A DNA stretch of 64,000 bases from Allopusillimonas ginsengisoli (GTDB taxonomy: Bacteria > Pseudomonadota > Gammaproteobacteria > Burkholderiales > Burkholderiaceae_B). Below, piece by piece: positions 9,844 to 20,896 of the stretch. Under the pieces are notes generated by a model. It was not told the DNA's origin and did not search any database. It was given only the letters and a program-made list of their open reading frames with translations. The translations under genes were made by a program, and so were the position numbers. The DNA lies in contig RAPG01000006.1 of the NCBI GenBank assembly GCA_005239165.1, forward strand, positions 124,001-188,000. The letters run 5' to 3'. Numbering within the stretch: position 1 is the first letter of the stretch; every line of letters starts with the position of its first letter.

Positions 9844-11162
9844 GCGTGAACCAGCTCATTAAAGACCGAAAAATAGGCTGGAAATGTCTTGCTGACGCAA
9901 TCAGGGTCTTCAATGGTGACGGCAACCGGACTGAAGGCCGCCAGCGAAAAACACATGGCCATCCGGTGGTCGTCATATGTAGCAATTGATGCGGGACGCC
10001 AGTCAGAAGGCTGAACAGGATGTACGGTCAGCCAGTCGGGTCCAGATTCTACGCGTGCGCCAAGCTTTTCGAGTTCAGTGTGCATGGCGTGAATACGGTC
10101 TGTCTCTTTTACGCGCCAGCTGCCTATATTTCGCAGCGTGCAGGGTCCATCGGCAAACATGGCCATCGCAGCCGCTGTCATGGCAGCATCGGGAATAAGA
10201 TTGAAGTCGCGGTCAAAGGCCTTGAGCCGCTCTCCTTGTGCGACACGGGGTCCACTGACCTCTATGGTTGTGGGTGTGCGCACAACGACCGCGCCCATGT
10301 CTTGCACCACATCGGCAAAAGCGATATCGCCCTGCACACTGTCAGTGCCAACGCCGTCGATAAGCACTGGCCCACCACCCAAGGCACCAAGCGCCATGAA
10401 GTAAGACGCCGTTGATGCATCGCCTTCTATGGCAACGCGTCCAGGCGAGCGATAGCGCGCACCCGACGGTATAGTAAACCTCTGCCAGCCCTCGCGCTCG
10501 ACGAATACCCCGAACTGCTCCATCAGCCCGAGGGTAATCAGAATATAAGGTTTGGATATAAGCTCACCGTCTACCTCAATGCGCACCCCTGCCGAAGAAG
10601 ATGCCGCGCACAATGGCGCTGCCATGAGCAGTGCGGTCAGAAACTGGCTGGATACCGAGGCTTTTATTTTTACAGTGCGGTCTGCCTGAATGGCTCCGCT
10701 TCCTATGCTGAGCGGGGGATAACCCTGCTCACCCAGATAATGGATATCGGCACCAAGCTCTCTGAGCGCGTTGACCAGATCACCGATAGGCCGCTCATGC
10801 ATGCGCGCCACGCCCGAAAGCTGATAGTGCCCACCCATAACCGCAAGCGCCGCAGTCAGCGGTCGAAAGGCTGTGCCGGCATTGCCCAGAAACAAGCTGG
10901 CTTCACGCGTTGGAAATGGGCAAACACCTTGCACACGCAGGTGACCTGGCTCAGTTTCATCAATAATGACCCCAAGTTGCCGGAGTGCGGCAATCATGAC
11001 ACGTGTGTCATCAGAGTCGAGCATACCCTCTAGTTCTGTCTGCCCATCGGCCAGCGCTGCAAGCAGCAGCGCCCGGTTTGAAATACTCTTGGAGCCTGGC
11101 AGGCGCAAGCGCCCCGCCGCCGACGTAACCTGCGGCAAATTCAGCGTTGATCCTGACGTCAT
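9840..11162 (-). CDS. aroA: 3-phosphoshikimate 1-carboxyvinyltransferase (EPSP synthase)
   Basis: A 440-residue enzyme of the shikimate pathway, joining PEP to shikimate 3-phosphate. The start is set at [11 protein letters not shown] because its ATG overlaps the tyrA stop by four bases; eight extra upstream codons read through tyrA. Class I motifs are visible: [18 protein letters not shown] at the N-terminus, [16 protein letters not shown], and the C-terminal TYDDHRMAM. It is in an aromatic amino acid cluster with tyrA, hisC and pheA. Confidence 0.96.
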   Translation of the reverse strand: MTSGSTLNLPQVTSAAGRLRLPGSKSISNRALLLAALADGQTELEGMLDSDDTRVMIAALRQLGVIIDETEPGHLRVQGVCPFPTREASLFLGNAGTAFRPLTAALAVMGGHYQLSGVARMHERPIGDLVNALRELGADIHYLGEQGYPPLSIGSGAIQADRTVKIKASVSSQFLTALLMAAPLCAASSSAGVRIEVDGELISKPYILITLGLMEQFGVFVEREGWQRFTIPSGARYRSPGRVAIEGDASTASYFMALGALGGGPVLIDGVGTDSVQGDIAFADVVQDMGAVVVRTPTTIEVSGPRVAQGERLKAFDRDFNLIPDAAMTAAAMAMFADGPCTLRNIGSWRVKETDRIHAMHTELEKLGARVESGPDWLTVHPVQPSDWRPASIATYDDHRMAMCFSLAAFSPVAVTIEDPDCVSKTFPAYFSVFNELVHA

Positions 11163-12055
11163 GACAACCCACTCCTGCTCGCCCATAAGCGACGCGCAAG
11201 CGCCGCCCGTTCGAGAAAATCCTGCAATGCCTGCCCGTCCTCTGCAACCAGAGCTTGCTCGGCTTGCGCCAACGCCTGCTTCACCTGTTGCAACTCTTCG
11301 AGCACCGCATCACGATTGCTGAGAAATATATCGCGCCACACCTCGGGTGAGCCCGCTGCAATCCGGGTAAAGTCGCGAAACCCACTACCAGCCAAAGCCA
11401 TGCGCACGGTGGAATCATGTGCCGAGGCTACTTGCCACATATAGACGGAAGACAGAAAGTGCGGCAGATGGCTGACCGAAGCCATGACAGTGTCGTGAGC
11501 GTCAGGCTCCATGGTCAGCACCCGGGCGCCACAAGCTTCCCACAACCGCCTGATACGCATGACGTCTACCACAGCATTGTCGGGCAGCGGCGTCAGAATT
11601 GTATTGCGGCCGCGGTACAGATCAGCTGATGCTGCCTCGGGCCCCGTTTGTTCGGCTCCCGCAATAGGATGACCGGGCACAAACTGGGCAATACGCTCGC
11701 CCAGAGCCTCTCGCGCGGTTGCCACAACATCTGTCTTGGTACTGCAGGCATCGGTCAGCAGGGTGTCTGTTCGCAACAAAGGCCCAAGCACAGACAACAC
11801 CTTGCCCACGACTCCGATCGGTGTGGCAATAAGAATGATATCTGCCTGATCTGCCGCCTGTTCGAGGGTGACAACATCGTCAATAAGCCCCAGTTGGCAC
11901 GCCTGCTGTAACGATGCCGCATTGCGGCCCACACCCAGTACGCGACTGGTGGCCCCCGCCTGTCGCAACGCGGCCGCAAATGAGCCACCAATCAGGCCGA
12001 CGCCGACAATCGCGAGCACAGGTTGTGTCGGGCGATCGGCGCTTATCGGCATCAT
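11159..12055 (-). CDS. tyrA: Prephenate dehydrogenase
   Basis: A 298-residue NAD(P)-dependent enzyme that oxidises prephenate (or arogenate) toward tyrosine. The Rossmann motif is [17 protein letters not shown] near residues 17-33; [15 protein letters not shown] is the family substrate segment. There is no chorismate mutase domain, in line with the separate pheA nearby. The gene overlaps hisC upstream and aroA downstream by a few bases. Confidence 0.93.
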   Translation of the reverse strand: MMPISADRPTQPVLAIVGVGLIGGSFAAALRQAGATSRVLGVGRNAASLQQACQLGLIDDVVTLEQAADQADIILIATPIGVVGKVLSVLGPLLRTDTLLTDACSTKTDVVATAREALGERIAQFVPGHPIAGAEQTGPEAASADLYRGRNTILTPLPDNAVVDVMRIRRLWEACGARVLTMEPDAHDTVMASVSHLPHFLSSVYMWQVASAHDSTVRMALAGSGFRDFTRIAAGSPEVWRDIFLSNRDAVLEELQQVKQALAQAEQALVAEDGQALQDFLERAALARRLWASRSGLS

Positions 12056-13179
12056 GCCTGCCCGCGCACTGCCTCGAGCGCCTCAATAAATCGGACGTTC
12101 TCGTGTGGCAGCCCAATGGTGACACGCAGCCACTCAGGCAAGCCGTCACCGGCCACCGGGCGCACAATAACACCGCGCTTTAGAAGCTCAAGATTGACGC
12201 CACTGGCGTCACCAACGCGCACCAACAAAAAATTGCCATAGCTGGGCACAAACTGCAGCCCCATGCGGTCAAACGCCTCGGCAAGTTGTTGCTTGCCGGC
12301 TTTGTTGACCTCGTAGGACTGCTGCAAAAATGCGTCGTCGTCCAGTGCGGCAATGGCAGCGGCCTGGGCCAGTGTATTGACGTTAAATGGCTGGCGCACA
12401 CGATTGAGTAAGTCGGTCAGGCCAGGCTGGGCCAGCGCATAGCCCACGCGCAGGCCAGCCAGCCCATAGGCCTTGGAAAACGTACGCGACACGATCAAAT
12501 TAGGAAACCGCTCGACCCAGCGCGCGCTATCAAAACGGAGTTCAGGCGCAAGATACTCGTTGTACGCCTCATCGAGCATAACGGTCACGCCTAGACCATG
12601 TTGTGCATATACTCGCTCTAAAAACGCCTCAACCTGATCTGCGGGCAAAAAGGTACCTGTGGGGTTGTTTGGATTGGCGATGAAAAGCAAGCGAGTATCG
12701 TCGCTAATCGCATCAAACATGGCGTCGAGGTCATGCCCATATTCGCACGCCCGCACGACGATGTGCCGTGCACCCCGCGCCTGAGTCGCCAGCCGATAGA
12801 CCGTAAATGCGTATTCGGAATAGACAGCCGAAACACCGGGCGACAGCAGGGCCAGCGAAGCGATTTCAAGCAAGTCATTGGAGCCGTTTCCAAGCGTGAC
12901 CCAGTCGGCGGGCACACCGTACCGACAAGACAGTACTGCCTTGAGTTCAAAACCATTGGGATCCGGATAGCGCCCCAGCAAGGCTGCGGCCTTGAGCATA
13001 GCCTGCCGCGCCGACTCAGGCATGCCGAGGGGGTTTTCGTTGGAGGCCAGTTTAACGATGCTCGCAGGGTCAAGACTGAACTCGCGCGCCAGCTCATCAA
13101 TGGGTTTGCCGGCCTGGTATGGTGCGATGCGCGTGACGTAGTCAGGCGCTACCGTGGTAGTGCTTTGGATGTTGCTCAT
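12052..13179 (-). CDS. hisC: Histidinol-phosphate/aromatic aminotransferase
   Basis: A 375-residue fold-type I PLP aminotransferase. The PLP lysine is in SRTFSKAYGLAGLRVGYAL and the cofactor-binding Asn/Tyr segments ANPNNPTGTF and MLDEAYNEY are present. Start taken at MSNIQSTTTVAP, ten bases after the pheA stop; the upstream extension overlaps pheA. Because it lies between pheA and tyrA rather than with his genes, a role in transamination of phenylpyruvate/prephenate in addition to histidinol phosphate is likely. Confidence 0.92.
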   Translation of the reverse strand: MSNIQSTTTVAPDYVTRIAPYQAGKPIDELAREFSLDPASIVKLASNENPLGMPESARQAMLKAAALLGRYPDPNGFELKAVLSCRYGVPADWVTLGNGSNDLLEIASLALLSPGVSAVYSEYAFTVYRLATQARGARHIVVRACEYGHDLDAMFDAISDDTRLLFIANPNNPTGTFLPADQVEAFLERVYAQHGLGVTVMLDEAYNEYLAPELRFDSARWVERFPNLIVSRTFSKAYGLAGLRVGYALAQPGLTDLLNRVRQPFNVNTLAQAAAIAALDDDAFLQQSYEVNKAGKQQLAEAFDRMGLQFVPSYGNFLLVRVGDASGVNLELLKRGVIVRPVAGDGLPEWLRVTIGLPHENVRFIEALEAVRGQA

Positions 13180-13189
13180 GCGAAAAACC

Positions 13190-14275
13190 CTATTGCCGGG
13201 GGTATGACCCCAACACCTTGAAGAAAGCAACCTGCTGCTTCAGATCAGCCAGTGCCTGAGCCACGGCGGGCTCATTGCGATGACCGAGCAAATCAACATA
13301 GAAATAATATTCCCATTGCCCTGTACGTGCCGGCCTGGACTCTAACCGTGTCATCGAAACACCATTGGCCGCCAGCGGCGACAGCATTTCATAGACGGCG
13401 CCCGCGCGGTTGGGTACAGCAAGAATAATGCTGGTTTTATCATTGTCAGTGGGCAAGGTTTCGATCGCCCCAACAGACAAAAAGCGCGTGCGATTCTGTG
13501 GGTCGTCCTGAATCCCTGCATGCACCACTTGCAGATCCCAGGCGTGTGCAGCAGTTTCGCCGGCGATGGCCGCCACCGTTGGGTCTAGCGATGCAATTCG
13601 GGCAGCTTCGCCATTACTGGAGGCGGCGTCACGCTCCAGGGCAGGCAGGTGCTGGGTCAGCCATGCCTGACATTGTGCCAGTGCCTGAGGGTGCGCCATG
13701 ACGCGAGTAACGCCATCGAGCGTGCCCGACTTGGTCATCAGGTTGTGATGTATTTTTATGGAGCGTTCGCCCAGCACTTTGAGAGGCGAATTCAGCAGCA
13801 GATCAAGTGTGCGGTTGATAGCGCCTTCAGTCGAGTTTTCTACGGGCACCATGCCCACATCGGCCTGACCGGCCTCAACAGCGCGGAAAACCTCGTCAAA
13901 GGAATCACAACGCAGGCGTGTAACGGCATGACCGAAATGCTCAAGCGCTGCCTGCTCTGAAAACGACCCCTGAGGCCCCAGAAAGGCGACAGTGAGCGCG
14001 CTTTCAAGCCCTCGACAGGTTGAAATAATCTGCGTCCATACGGCGTCGACAGCCTCTGCCGTAACTGGCCCCTTATTGAGTGCCTGCAGACGCCGTATGA
14101 CCATGGCCTCACGCTCGGGCTTCAAAATAGGACCATCTACATCAAACTCTTCTTTGACTTTACCAACTTCAAGCGCCGTCTGTGCGCGCTGGTTAAAGAG
14201 TTGAAGTATCTGCTGATCCAGTGAGTCAATGCGATCACGCAATGGCTTTAGCTTGTCTTGTAAAGAATTACCCAT
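13190..14275 (-). CDS. pheA: Bifunctional chorismate mutase/prephenate dehydratase
   Basis: A 361-residue P-protein for phenylalanine synthesis. It has three parts: an N-terminal AroQ chorismate mutase (residues ~5-95; [20 protein letters not shown]), a prephenate dehydratase domain (~100-275; [13 protein letters not shown], and [12 protein letters not shown]), and a C-terminal ACT domain (~285-360; [21 protein letters not shown]) that binds Phe for feedback control. It overlaps serC by eight bases. Confidence 0.95.
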   Translation of the reverse strand: MGNSLQDKLKPLRDRIDSLDQQILQLFNQRAQTALEVGKVKEEFDVDGPILKPEREAMVIRRLQALNKGPVTAEAVDAVWTQIISTCRGLESALTVAFLGPQGSFSEQAALEHFGHAVTRLRCDSFDEVFRAVEAGQADVGMVPVENSTEGAINRTLDLLLNSPLKVLGERSIKIHHNLMTKSGTLDGVTRVMAHPQALAQCQAWLTQHLPALERDAASSNGEAARIASLDPTVAAIAGETAAHAWDLQVVHAGIQDDPQNRTRFLSVGAIETLPTDNDKTSIILAVPNRAGAVYEMLSPLAANGVSMTRLESRPARTGQWEYYFYVDLLGHRNEPAVAQALADLKQQVAFFKVLGSYPRQ

Positions 14276-15395
14276 GTCGACGTTGGAAACCCTGCATGAA
14301 TGAAATCAGTGCCTGCACCGCTTCAAGCGGCACAGCGTTATAAATAGAGGCCCGCATACCTCCGACGCTTTTATGCCCTTTAAGCTGCAAAAGGCCGGCT
14401 GCGTCCGCCTGAGCCAGAAACTGGCTGTTAAGCGATTCATCTTGCAGAAAAAACGGCACATTCATGCGTGAGCGAGAATCAGGATGAACGCGCGTAAGAT
14501 AAAAGCCCGAATCATCAAGGTAAGAATAGAGAGCCTGCGCCTTGGCGATATTGGCCTGTTCAATAGCATCAAGCCCGCCCTGGCGCTTGAGCCATTTGAA
14601 CACCAGGCCCGCAATGTAAATGGCATACGTGGGCGGGGTATTGAACATAGACCCTGCCTCTGCCACGTTGGCGTAATCAAACGCCGACGGACAGACCGGC
14701 AACGCATAGCCGATAAGATCTTTGCGGATGATGACTACCGTGACACCTGCCGGCCCTGCGTTCTTCTGGGCGCCGGCATACACCATGCCAACATGCGAAA
14801 AATCGATGGGTCGGGAAAGAAAGTGTGATGAGGCATCCACGACCAACGGAACGCCAGACGCTCCGAGGGTCGCCAAATCAGGCCAGCTGGCGCACTCGAT
14901 GCCGCCAATGGTCTCATTGCTGCAAATATGCAGATAGGCCGCATCGGCACGCGGTTTCCAGGTTTCGGCGCGCGGATACCATGTCCAGGGCGCCTGCGTC
15001 GAGCCGTTGATCACGGTTTCGTCGCCACTGCTGGCCGCAACAGCTATATCGCCATAGCGCTGCGCTTCTTTGTACGACTTGTTCGACCAGATACCCGTCA
15101 GCACGTAATCAGCCTTGCCTGCGCCGCCCCGGCCAATGAGGTTGAGGGGAACGATGGCGTTTTCTGCGGTCGCGCCCCCCTGCATGAAAAGGATCTCGAA
15201 GTTATCGGGCACGGCCAGCAGCTCGCGCAGATCGGCAACGGCCTCGTCTCGTATCTGTGTGAACTGTTTGCCGCGGTGGCTCATTTCCATGACCGACATG
15301 CCGCAGCCGTGCCAGTCGATGAGCTCAGACGCAGCTTGCTCCAGCACCTCAAAGGGAAGGGCTGACGGCCCCGCCGAAAAATTCCAGGGTCGCAT
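14268..15395 (-). CDS. serC: Phosphoserine aminotransferase
   Basis: A 375-residue class V PLP aminotransferase making phosphoserine (serine pathway) and 4-phosphohydroxythreonine (PLP pathway). [14 protein letters not shown] is the typical start; Lys in [17 protein letters not shown] is the PLP lysine. The ATG overlaps the gyrA stop as TAATG, so its translation is coupled to gyrA in this strain group. Confidence 0.96.
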   Translation of the reverse strand: MRPWNFSAGPSALPFEVLEQAASELIDWHGCGMSVMEMSHRGKQFTQIRDEAVADLRELLAVPDNFEILFMQGGATAENAIVPLNLIGRGGAGKADYVLTGIWSNKSYKEAQRYGDIAVAASSGDETVINGSTQAPWTWYPRAETWKPRADAAYLHICSNETIGGIECASWPDLATLGASGVPLVVDASSHFLSRPIDFSHVGMVYAGAQKNAGPAGVTVVIIRKDLIGYALPVCPSAFDYANVAEAGSMFNTPPTYAIYIAGLVFKWLKRQGGLDAIEQANIAKAQALYSYLDDSGFYLTRVHPDSRSRMNVPFFLQDESLNSQFLAQADAAGLLQLKGHKSVGGMRASIYNAVPLEAVQALISFMQGFQRRHG

Positions 15396-18132
15396 TATGC
15401 GTCTTCCTCGTCGCCAGAATTATCAGCCTGAGTATCTTTACTGTCGCCAGCTTGTGCGTCGGCCGGAGGTGTCTCGGAGTTGCCCGGCACAGGGTCAACA
15501 GACTCGCCATCAGGACCCAAGCTATCGTCGCCCTCTTCTGAGATATCAGCCTCATCGTCATCAGCGTCGCTCTCAACCACACGCCTCACGCCTGACAGCA
15601 GGCTATTGTCGTCAACATTAATAAGCGTAACGCCCTGTGTTGCACGACCCATCTCGCGAATTTCAGAAACCCGCGTACGCACCAGCACACCTGCCGTGGT
15701 GATCAGCATAATTTCGTCAGACGGTTCAACCAGCACAGCACCAACGACTTTGCCATTGCGGGCAGTAGTCTGGATGGCAATCATGCCTTTGGTGCCACGA
15801 CCATGGCGGGTGTACTCGATAATGGGTGTGCGTTTGCCATACCCGTTTTCAGTGGCGGTGAGCACCGTTTGTGATTCGTCACCGGCAACCAGCATGGCAA
15901 TTACAGTTTGCCCTTCTTCGAGCGACATGCCGCGCACACCACGTGCGGTACGGCCCATGGGTCGCACGTCGTTCTCGTCGAAACGTACGGCCTTGCCAGC
16001 ATCAGAGAACAACATGACGTCATGCTTGCCGTCAGTAAGGTCTGCACCGATGAGGAAGTCGGCTTCATCCAGGGCCACGGCAATAATACCCGCCTTGCGC
16101 GGGTTGGAGAAATCAGACAGCGGCGTCTTTTTAACCGTGCCTCGCGAGGTGGCCATAAAGACGAAGTGATCATCACTGAACTCTTTGACGGCCAGCACAA
16201 CGGTGATCTTCTCGCCGTCTTGCAGCGGGAACATATTGACGATAGGCCGACCACGCGAGTTGCGTGAACCTTGGGGGACTTCCCATACTTTGAGCCAGTA
16301 AACGCGGCCGCGATCCGAAAAGCACAGCAAGAAGTCGTGGGTATTTGCGATAAACAGCTGGTCGACGAAATCGTTTTCTTTCATCGCCGTCGCCTGCTTG
16401 CCACGACCGCCGCGCTTCTGGGCCCGGTACTCGGACAGAGGCTGGCTTTTTATGTAGCCGGTTTGTGACAGCGTTACCACCATGTCCATGGGGGTAATGA
16501 GGTCTTCAGTGTCAAGTTCGGTGGCGTTACGTTCGATCTCGGAACGGCGCACGTCTTTGGTATTGGTGCCGAAATCAGTTTGATGGCAGTGAGCTCATCG
16601 GAAATAATGGTGGTAATGCGCTCGGGTCGGGCCAGGATATCAAGCAGATCGGCAATGGTCTCCATGATGTCTTTGTATTCGCCGAAAATCTTATCCTGCT
16701 CAAGCCCCGTCAGGCGCTGCAGGCGCATATTAAGAATTTCCTGAGCCTGCGTATCGCTAAGACGGTACATGCCGTCGCCCTGCAAGCCAAAGCTTTCTGG
16801 CAGCGAATCAGGCCGGTAGGCAGCCCGTCCGCCGGGCGTATCGCCCTCATCAGCACGTTGCAGCATTTCACGCACCAGGGACGAATCCCATGTGCGCGAC
16901 ATAAGCTCTTGACGCGCCACTGGCGGGGTAGGTGCGGCCTTGATGATGGCAATGAAGTCATCAATATTGGCCAGCGCCACTGCCAGACCTTCAAGAACAT
17001 GACCACGCTCACGGGCCTTGCGCAGCTGAAACACCGTACGGCGCGTAACAACCTCGCGACGATGAAACAGAAAGTACTCAACCATTTGCTTCAGGTTAAG
17101 TAGCCGGGGCTGGCCATCGACCAGCGCCACCATGTTCATGCCGAACGTGTCTTGCAGCTGCGTGTTTTTGTACAGGTTGTTGAGAATAACTTCAGGCACT
17201 TCGCCGCGCTTCAGCTCAATGACCAGACGCATGCCATCTTTGTCTGACTCATCGCGGATATCAGAGATGCCTTCGATGCGTTTCTCATTGACGAGTTCGG
17301 CGATTTTTTCCTGTAAGGTCTTTTTATTGACCTGGTAGGGCAAGGCATCGATGACGATGGACTGGCGATGGCCTTTTTCCATGTCTTCAAAGTGGGTTTT
17401 AGCCCGCATGATGACGCGCCCGCGCCCGGTGCGATAGCCTTCGCGCACACCCGAGAGGCCATAGATAATGCCGCCAGTGGGGAAGTCAGGCGCCGGAATA
17501 AACTCGATGAGCTCGTCGATGGTGCACTCTGGGTTACGCAGACAATACAAGCAACCGTCTACCACCTCGGCCAGGTTATGTGGCGGGATATTGGTAGCCA
17601 TGCCCACAGCAATGCCTGAGCTGCCATTGACCAGCAGATTAGGCAACCGTGAGGGCAACAAGAGTGGCTCTTGTTCGCTGCCATCATAGTTAGGACCGAA
17701 GTCGACGGTTTCCTGATCAAGATCGGCGATCAGTTCGTGCGCGATCCTGGACAGGCGAATTTCGGTATAACGCATGGCAGCGGCGTTATCGCCGTCGATG
17801 GAACCGAAGTTGCCCTGACCATCTACCAACATATACCGAAGCGAGAAATCTTGCGCCATGCGCACGATGGTGTCGTAAACAGCGGAATCACCGTGAGGGT
17901 GATACTTACCTATAACGTCACCAACAATACGCGCCGACTTCTTATAGGCACGGTTCCAGTCGTTATTAAGCTCGTGCATGGCGAACAACACACGCCTGTG
18001 CACGGGTTTGAGACCATCCCGGACATCGGGAAGAGCCCGCCCAACGATCACGCTCATGGCGTAATCGAGGTAACTGCGGCGCATTTCCTCTTCCAGCGAA
18101 ATGGGAAGAGTCTCCTTTGCGAAGGCATCCAT
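15395..18132 (-). CDS. gyrA: DNA gyrase subunit A, interrupted by a -1 base frameshift
   Basis: The breakage-reunion subunit of DNA gyrase, read in two frames. The first part (18132 to about 16579) starts at [17 protein letters not shown] and carries Ser83 and Asp87 (wild-type quinolone-region residues) and catalytic Tyr122 in AAAMRYTE. Near 16,578-16,579, after SDELTAIK, the frame is lost and the first reading ends at 16474 in a nonsense tail. The second frame resumes with [19 protein letters not shown] and continues through the beta-pinwheel C-terminal domain with the GyrA box QKRGGRGK to an acidic tail at 15395. One missing base would restore a full ~910-residue protein. Because gyrA is essential and the rest is intact, a sequencing error is the simplest explanation. 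Confidence 0.93.
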
Positions 18133-18675
18133 AGCGAATCTTGACAGTAAAAAACGTTGTTTCTGACCGGGATCGGGCGAATAGGAAATTCTAGCACTTC
18201 CCCCTGCCAAGACTGTGCCTGACGATATTGGTTGAGTTCAGACGAGGCAAAAGACATTGAAAACCAACACAATGAAAGTTCAGGCAGATCCTCCAGTGCT
18301 TGAGCTAGCCGACCGTTTTCTTCATTTCAGAAACAGTCGCCCGCCGGCCCACCCCACACCCCTTTTGATGCCCGTTTTGACAAAACACTTTAAGATTGGG
18401 ATGAGCTGCTATACGCACTCACAACCACTTTGTTGCCGAAAACCAACAATAATCGCGGCCAGAGGGGCAAAAACGGGCTATCTGGCCGATATGTAACGCT
18501 GGTTCTTAACTTCCCACCCCGAAATGCCTTAAGATTCCTCCTAACACGCATGAAACCCAGCGCAATTCTTTGATTCACTCATAGTCATAGCGTTGCTATA
18601 CTGGCTCCATTTTCTTGATATGCGGCGGGGGTTCGCTGCGGTCACTTACCAGCATTAAGCTCAACGAGGAGAAAC
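18133..18675. other. Long intergenic region between gyrA and ompA
   Basis: This 543-base divergent spacer holds no convincing gene. A TATACT at 18597-18602 is a possible -10 element for ompA, leaving a leader of about 70 bases; a well-placed -35 was not clear. On the other strand a TAGAAT near 18190 could serve gyrA. Both promoter guesses are weak. Confidence 0.4.
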
Positions 18676-19260
18676 ATGAATAAACCCTCTAAAATCGCAT
18701 TAGCACTCGCCATTGCTGCCACCACGGCCGCTGGCGCAGTTTCTGCGCAAACCGTCGACAACTGGCGCAACCCGTTTGGCGACGTTTGGATGAACGGCAC
18801 CAACGAATTGTGCTGGCGCGACAACTTCTGGACTCCTGCTACCGGTATCCCCGGGTGTGACGGCGTACCCGTCGCTCAGGCCGAAGCTCCTGTAGTGGCC
18901 CCCACTGCAACCAAAGTTGTCCTGAACGCCGACACTTTCTTCGACTTCGACAAGTCGACGATCAAGCCTGAGGGCCGTCAAATCCTCGACCAGGTTGCTT
19001 CGCAAGCTGACACCATCAACCTCGAAACCCTGATTGCTACCGGCCACACCGACTCCATCGGTACCGAAGCCTACAACCAGGGCCTGTCCGAGCGACGTGC
19101 CAACTCTGTCAAAGCTTATCTGCTGAGCAAAGGCATTCCTTCCGACCGTATCTATGTCGAAGGCAAGGGCGAGTTGCAGCCACGTGCCAGCAACGCTACC
19201 CGCGAAGGCCGCGCACAAAACCGTCGCGTGGAAATCGAGATCGTTGGTACCCGCAAGTAA
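18676..19260 (+). CDS. ompA: OmpA family outer-membrane/peptidoglycan-binding protein
   Basis: A 194-residue secreted protein with a typical signal peptide (basic start, then [19 protein letters not shown], cleavage near residue 25). The C-terminal half is an OmpA-like peptidoglycan-binding domain: [40 protein letters not shown] and the [11 protein letters not shown] end. There is no eight-stranded barrel domain; the short form is the one found in Bordetella-type bacteria. A strong GAGGAG ribosome site precedes the ATG. A terminator follows. Confidence 0.93.
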   Translation: MNKPSKIALALAIAATTAAGAVSAQTVDNWRNPFGDVWMNGTNELCWRDNFWTPATGIPGCDGVPVAQAEAPVVAPTATKVVLNADTFFDFDKSTIKPEGRQILDQVASQADTINLETLIATGHTDSIGTEAYNQGLSERRANSVKAYLLSKGIPSDRIYVEGKGELQPRASNATREGRAQNRRVEIEIVGTRK

Positions 19261-19298
19261 TACCTTCTGGTATTAGTTGCTGCGTTAAACGCTACAAT

Positions 19299-19327
19299 AA
19301 GGGCTCCCTTCGGGGGGCCTTTATTTA
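19299..19327 (+). terminator. Intrinsic terminator after ompA
   Basis: A GC-rich stem (GGGCTCCC-TTCG-GGGGGCC with one G-U pair) is followed by TTTATTTATT. It ends the ompA transcript and lies just 14 bases before the ubiG start, so ubiG needs readthrough or a promoter inside this spacer. Confidence 0.82.
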
Positions 19328-19340
19328 TTACGGGACAGCC

Positions 19341-20075
19341 ATGAATGCGACCGCCTCTTCTTCTAACACCGATAATCTCAACGTAGACCAGGCCGAACTG
19401 GAAAAGTTCAGCGCACTGGCCTCCCGCTGGTGGGATCCTGAAAGCGAATTCAAACCGCTACACGCTATCAACCCGCTGCGTCTTGGGTGGGTGATCGACC
19501 TGGCAGGTTCCCTGCACGACAAAACGGTACTCGATGTAGGATGCGGGGGTGGCATTCTGTCTGAAAGCATGGCCAAACAGGGTGCTAAAGTAACCGGCAT
19601 TGATCTGGCCGAAAAATCATTGCAGGTAGCACGGTTGCACGGGCTAGAGTCAGGAGTACCGGTCGATTACCAGGCCATCAGCGCCGAAGAACTCGCCAGT
19701 CAGCAGCCCGCTTCGTTTGATGTAGTGACCTGCATGGAAATGCTTGAGCACGTGCCTGACCCAGGCTCCATCGTGCAGGCCTGCACCACGCTGGTAAAAC
19801 CCGGGGGCTGGGTGTTTTTTTCCACGCTCAACCGTAATCCCAAGTCGTTTCTATTTGCCATAGTAGGTGCCGAGTATGTATTGCGCATGCTGCCGCGCGG
19901 CACACACAACTACGAAAGTTTTATCAAACCCAGCGAGCTGGCGGCGGCTGCACGGCAGTCAGGTCTTAGTGCCGTCAAACTGACCGGTCTCGAATACAAC
20001 CCGCTCACACAGCATTACAAGCTATCGTCCGACACCTCGGTCAATTACCTCTTCGCCACCCGCCGCGATATTTAA
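19341..20075 (+). CDS. ubiG: Ubiquinone biosynthesis O-methyltransferase
   Basis: A 244-residue SAM-dependent methyltransferase that carries out both O-methylations of ubiquinone synthesis. The SAM motif is [20 protein letters not shown] with GIDLAEKSL, and the N-terminal [19 protein letters not shown] is the UbiG signature. It is followed after 12 bases by gph, an order common in betaproteobacteria. Confidence 0.95.
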   Translation: MNATASSSNTDNLNVDQAELEKFSALASRWWDPESEFKPLHAINPLRLGWVIDLAGSLHDKTVLDVGCGGGILSESMAKQGAKVTGIDLAEKSLQVARLHGLESGVPVDYQAISAEELASQQPASFDVVTCMEMLEHVPDPGSIVQACTTLVKPGGWVFFSTLNRNPKSFLFAIVGAEYVLRMLPRGTHNYESFIKPSELAAAARQSGLSAVKLTGLEYNPLTQHYKLSSDTSVNYLFATRRDI

Positions 20076-20087
20076 GTATTCAAAACA

Positions 20088-20753
20088 ATGAAAAAACTGG
20101 TTTTATTTGATTTTGACGGTACATTGGCCGACACGGCTCCCGATTTGGCCGCTGCAGCCAACAAACAGCGAGAGCGTCGAGGCCTGGGGCCTCTGCCTTA
20201 CGAAACACTACGACCTTATGCCTCGCATGGGGCACGAGGTTTGCTCAAAGCTGGGCTAGACATGAGCACCGACCACCCAGAGTATGAAGCTTGCCGCAAA
20301 CAGTTTCTCGTCGACTATGAAAACGACATGAGGCACCACACCCGTTTATTTCCCGGCATTGCCGCCCTGCTTGACACACTTCAGGCCAACGCATTTGCCT
20401 GGGGAATTGTGACCAACAAGGCCGAGTACCTGGCCGTGCCCCTGGTGGCCCACCTGGGCCTGGCCCAAAACTGTGCCATCACGGTGGGCGGTGACACAGC
20501 CGCCCGCCCCAAGCCTTACGCCGACCCGCTGCTGTTGGCCGCCGAACGAACGGGCTTCAACCCAGACCAATGTATTTACATAGGTGATGACGAACGTGAC
20601 ATCATCGCCGGCAGGGCTGCCGGCATGACTACCGTGGTGGCCGCCTATGGGTACTGTGACCGGGATATCGCCCTGCAAACCTGGAATGCAGATGCCGTTG
20701 CCGATGCTCCTGGTGATTTATGGCCAGTGATTCAAGGCTGGGCCAATCAGTAA
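20088..20753 (+). CDS. gph: Phosphoglycolate phosphatase
   Basis: A 221-residue HAD-superfamily hydrolase, probably dephosphorylating 2-phosphoglycolate arising from DNA repair. HAD motif I is FDFDGTLADTAPD at the N-terminus, motif II/III include VTNK and RPKPYADPLL, and motif IV is YIGDDERDIIAG. It is in a two-gene unit with ubiG. Confidence 0.9.
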   Translation: MKKLVLFDFDGTLADTAPDLAAAANKQRERRGLGPLPYETLRPYASHGARGLLKAGLDMSTDHPEYEACRKQFLVDYENDMRHHTRLFPGIAALLDTLQANAFAWGIVTNKAEYLAVPLVAHLGLAQNCAITVGGDTAARPKPYADPLLLAAERTGFNPDQCIYIGDDERDIIAGRAAGMTTVVAAYGYCDRDIALQTWNADAVADAPGDLWPVIQGWANQ

Positions 20754-20896
20754 TCTTTGATACACCGTCCGCATTCAGCCTCCAGCCTCAGCGTATGCGG
20801 AGCCGGCGGGCATTCTTTCTGTTTCAGCATAAACCGCAAGACGCGTACGCACCAGATCGTTGCCGGCCCACAGTCACGCCATTCAACAGCCTGCCA

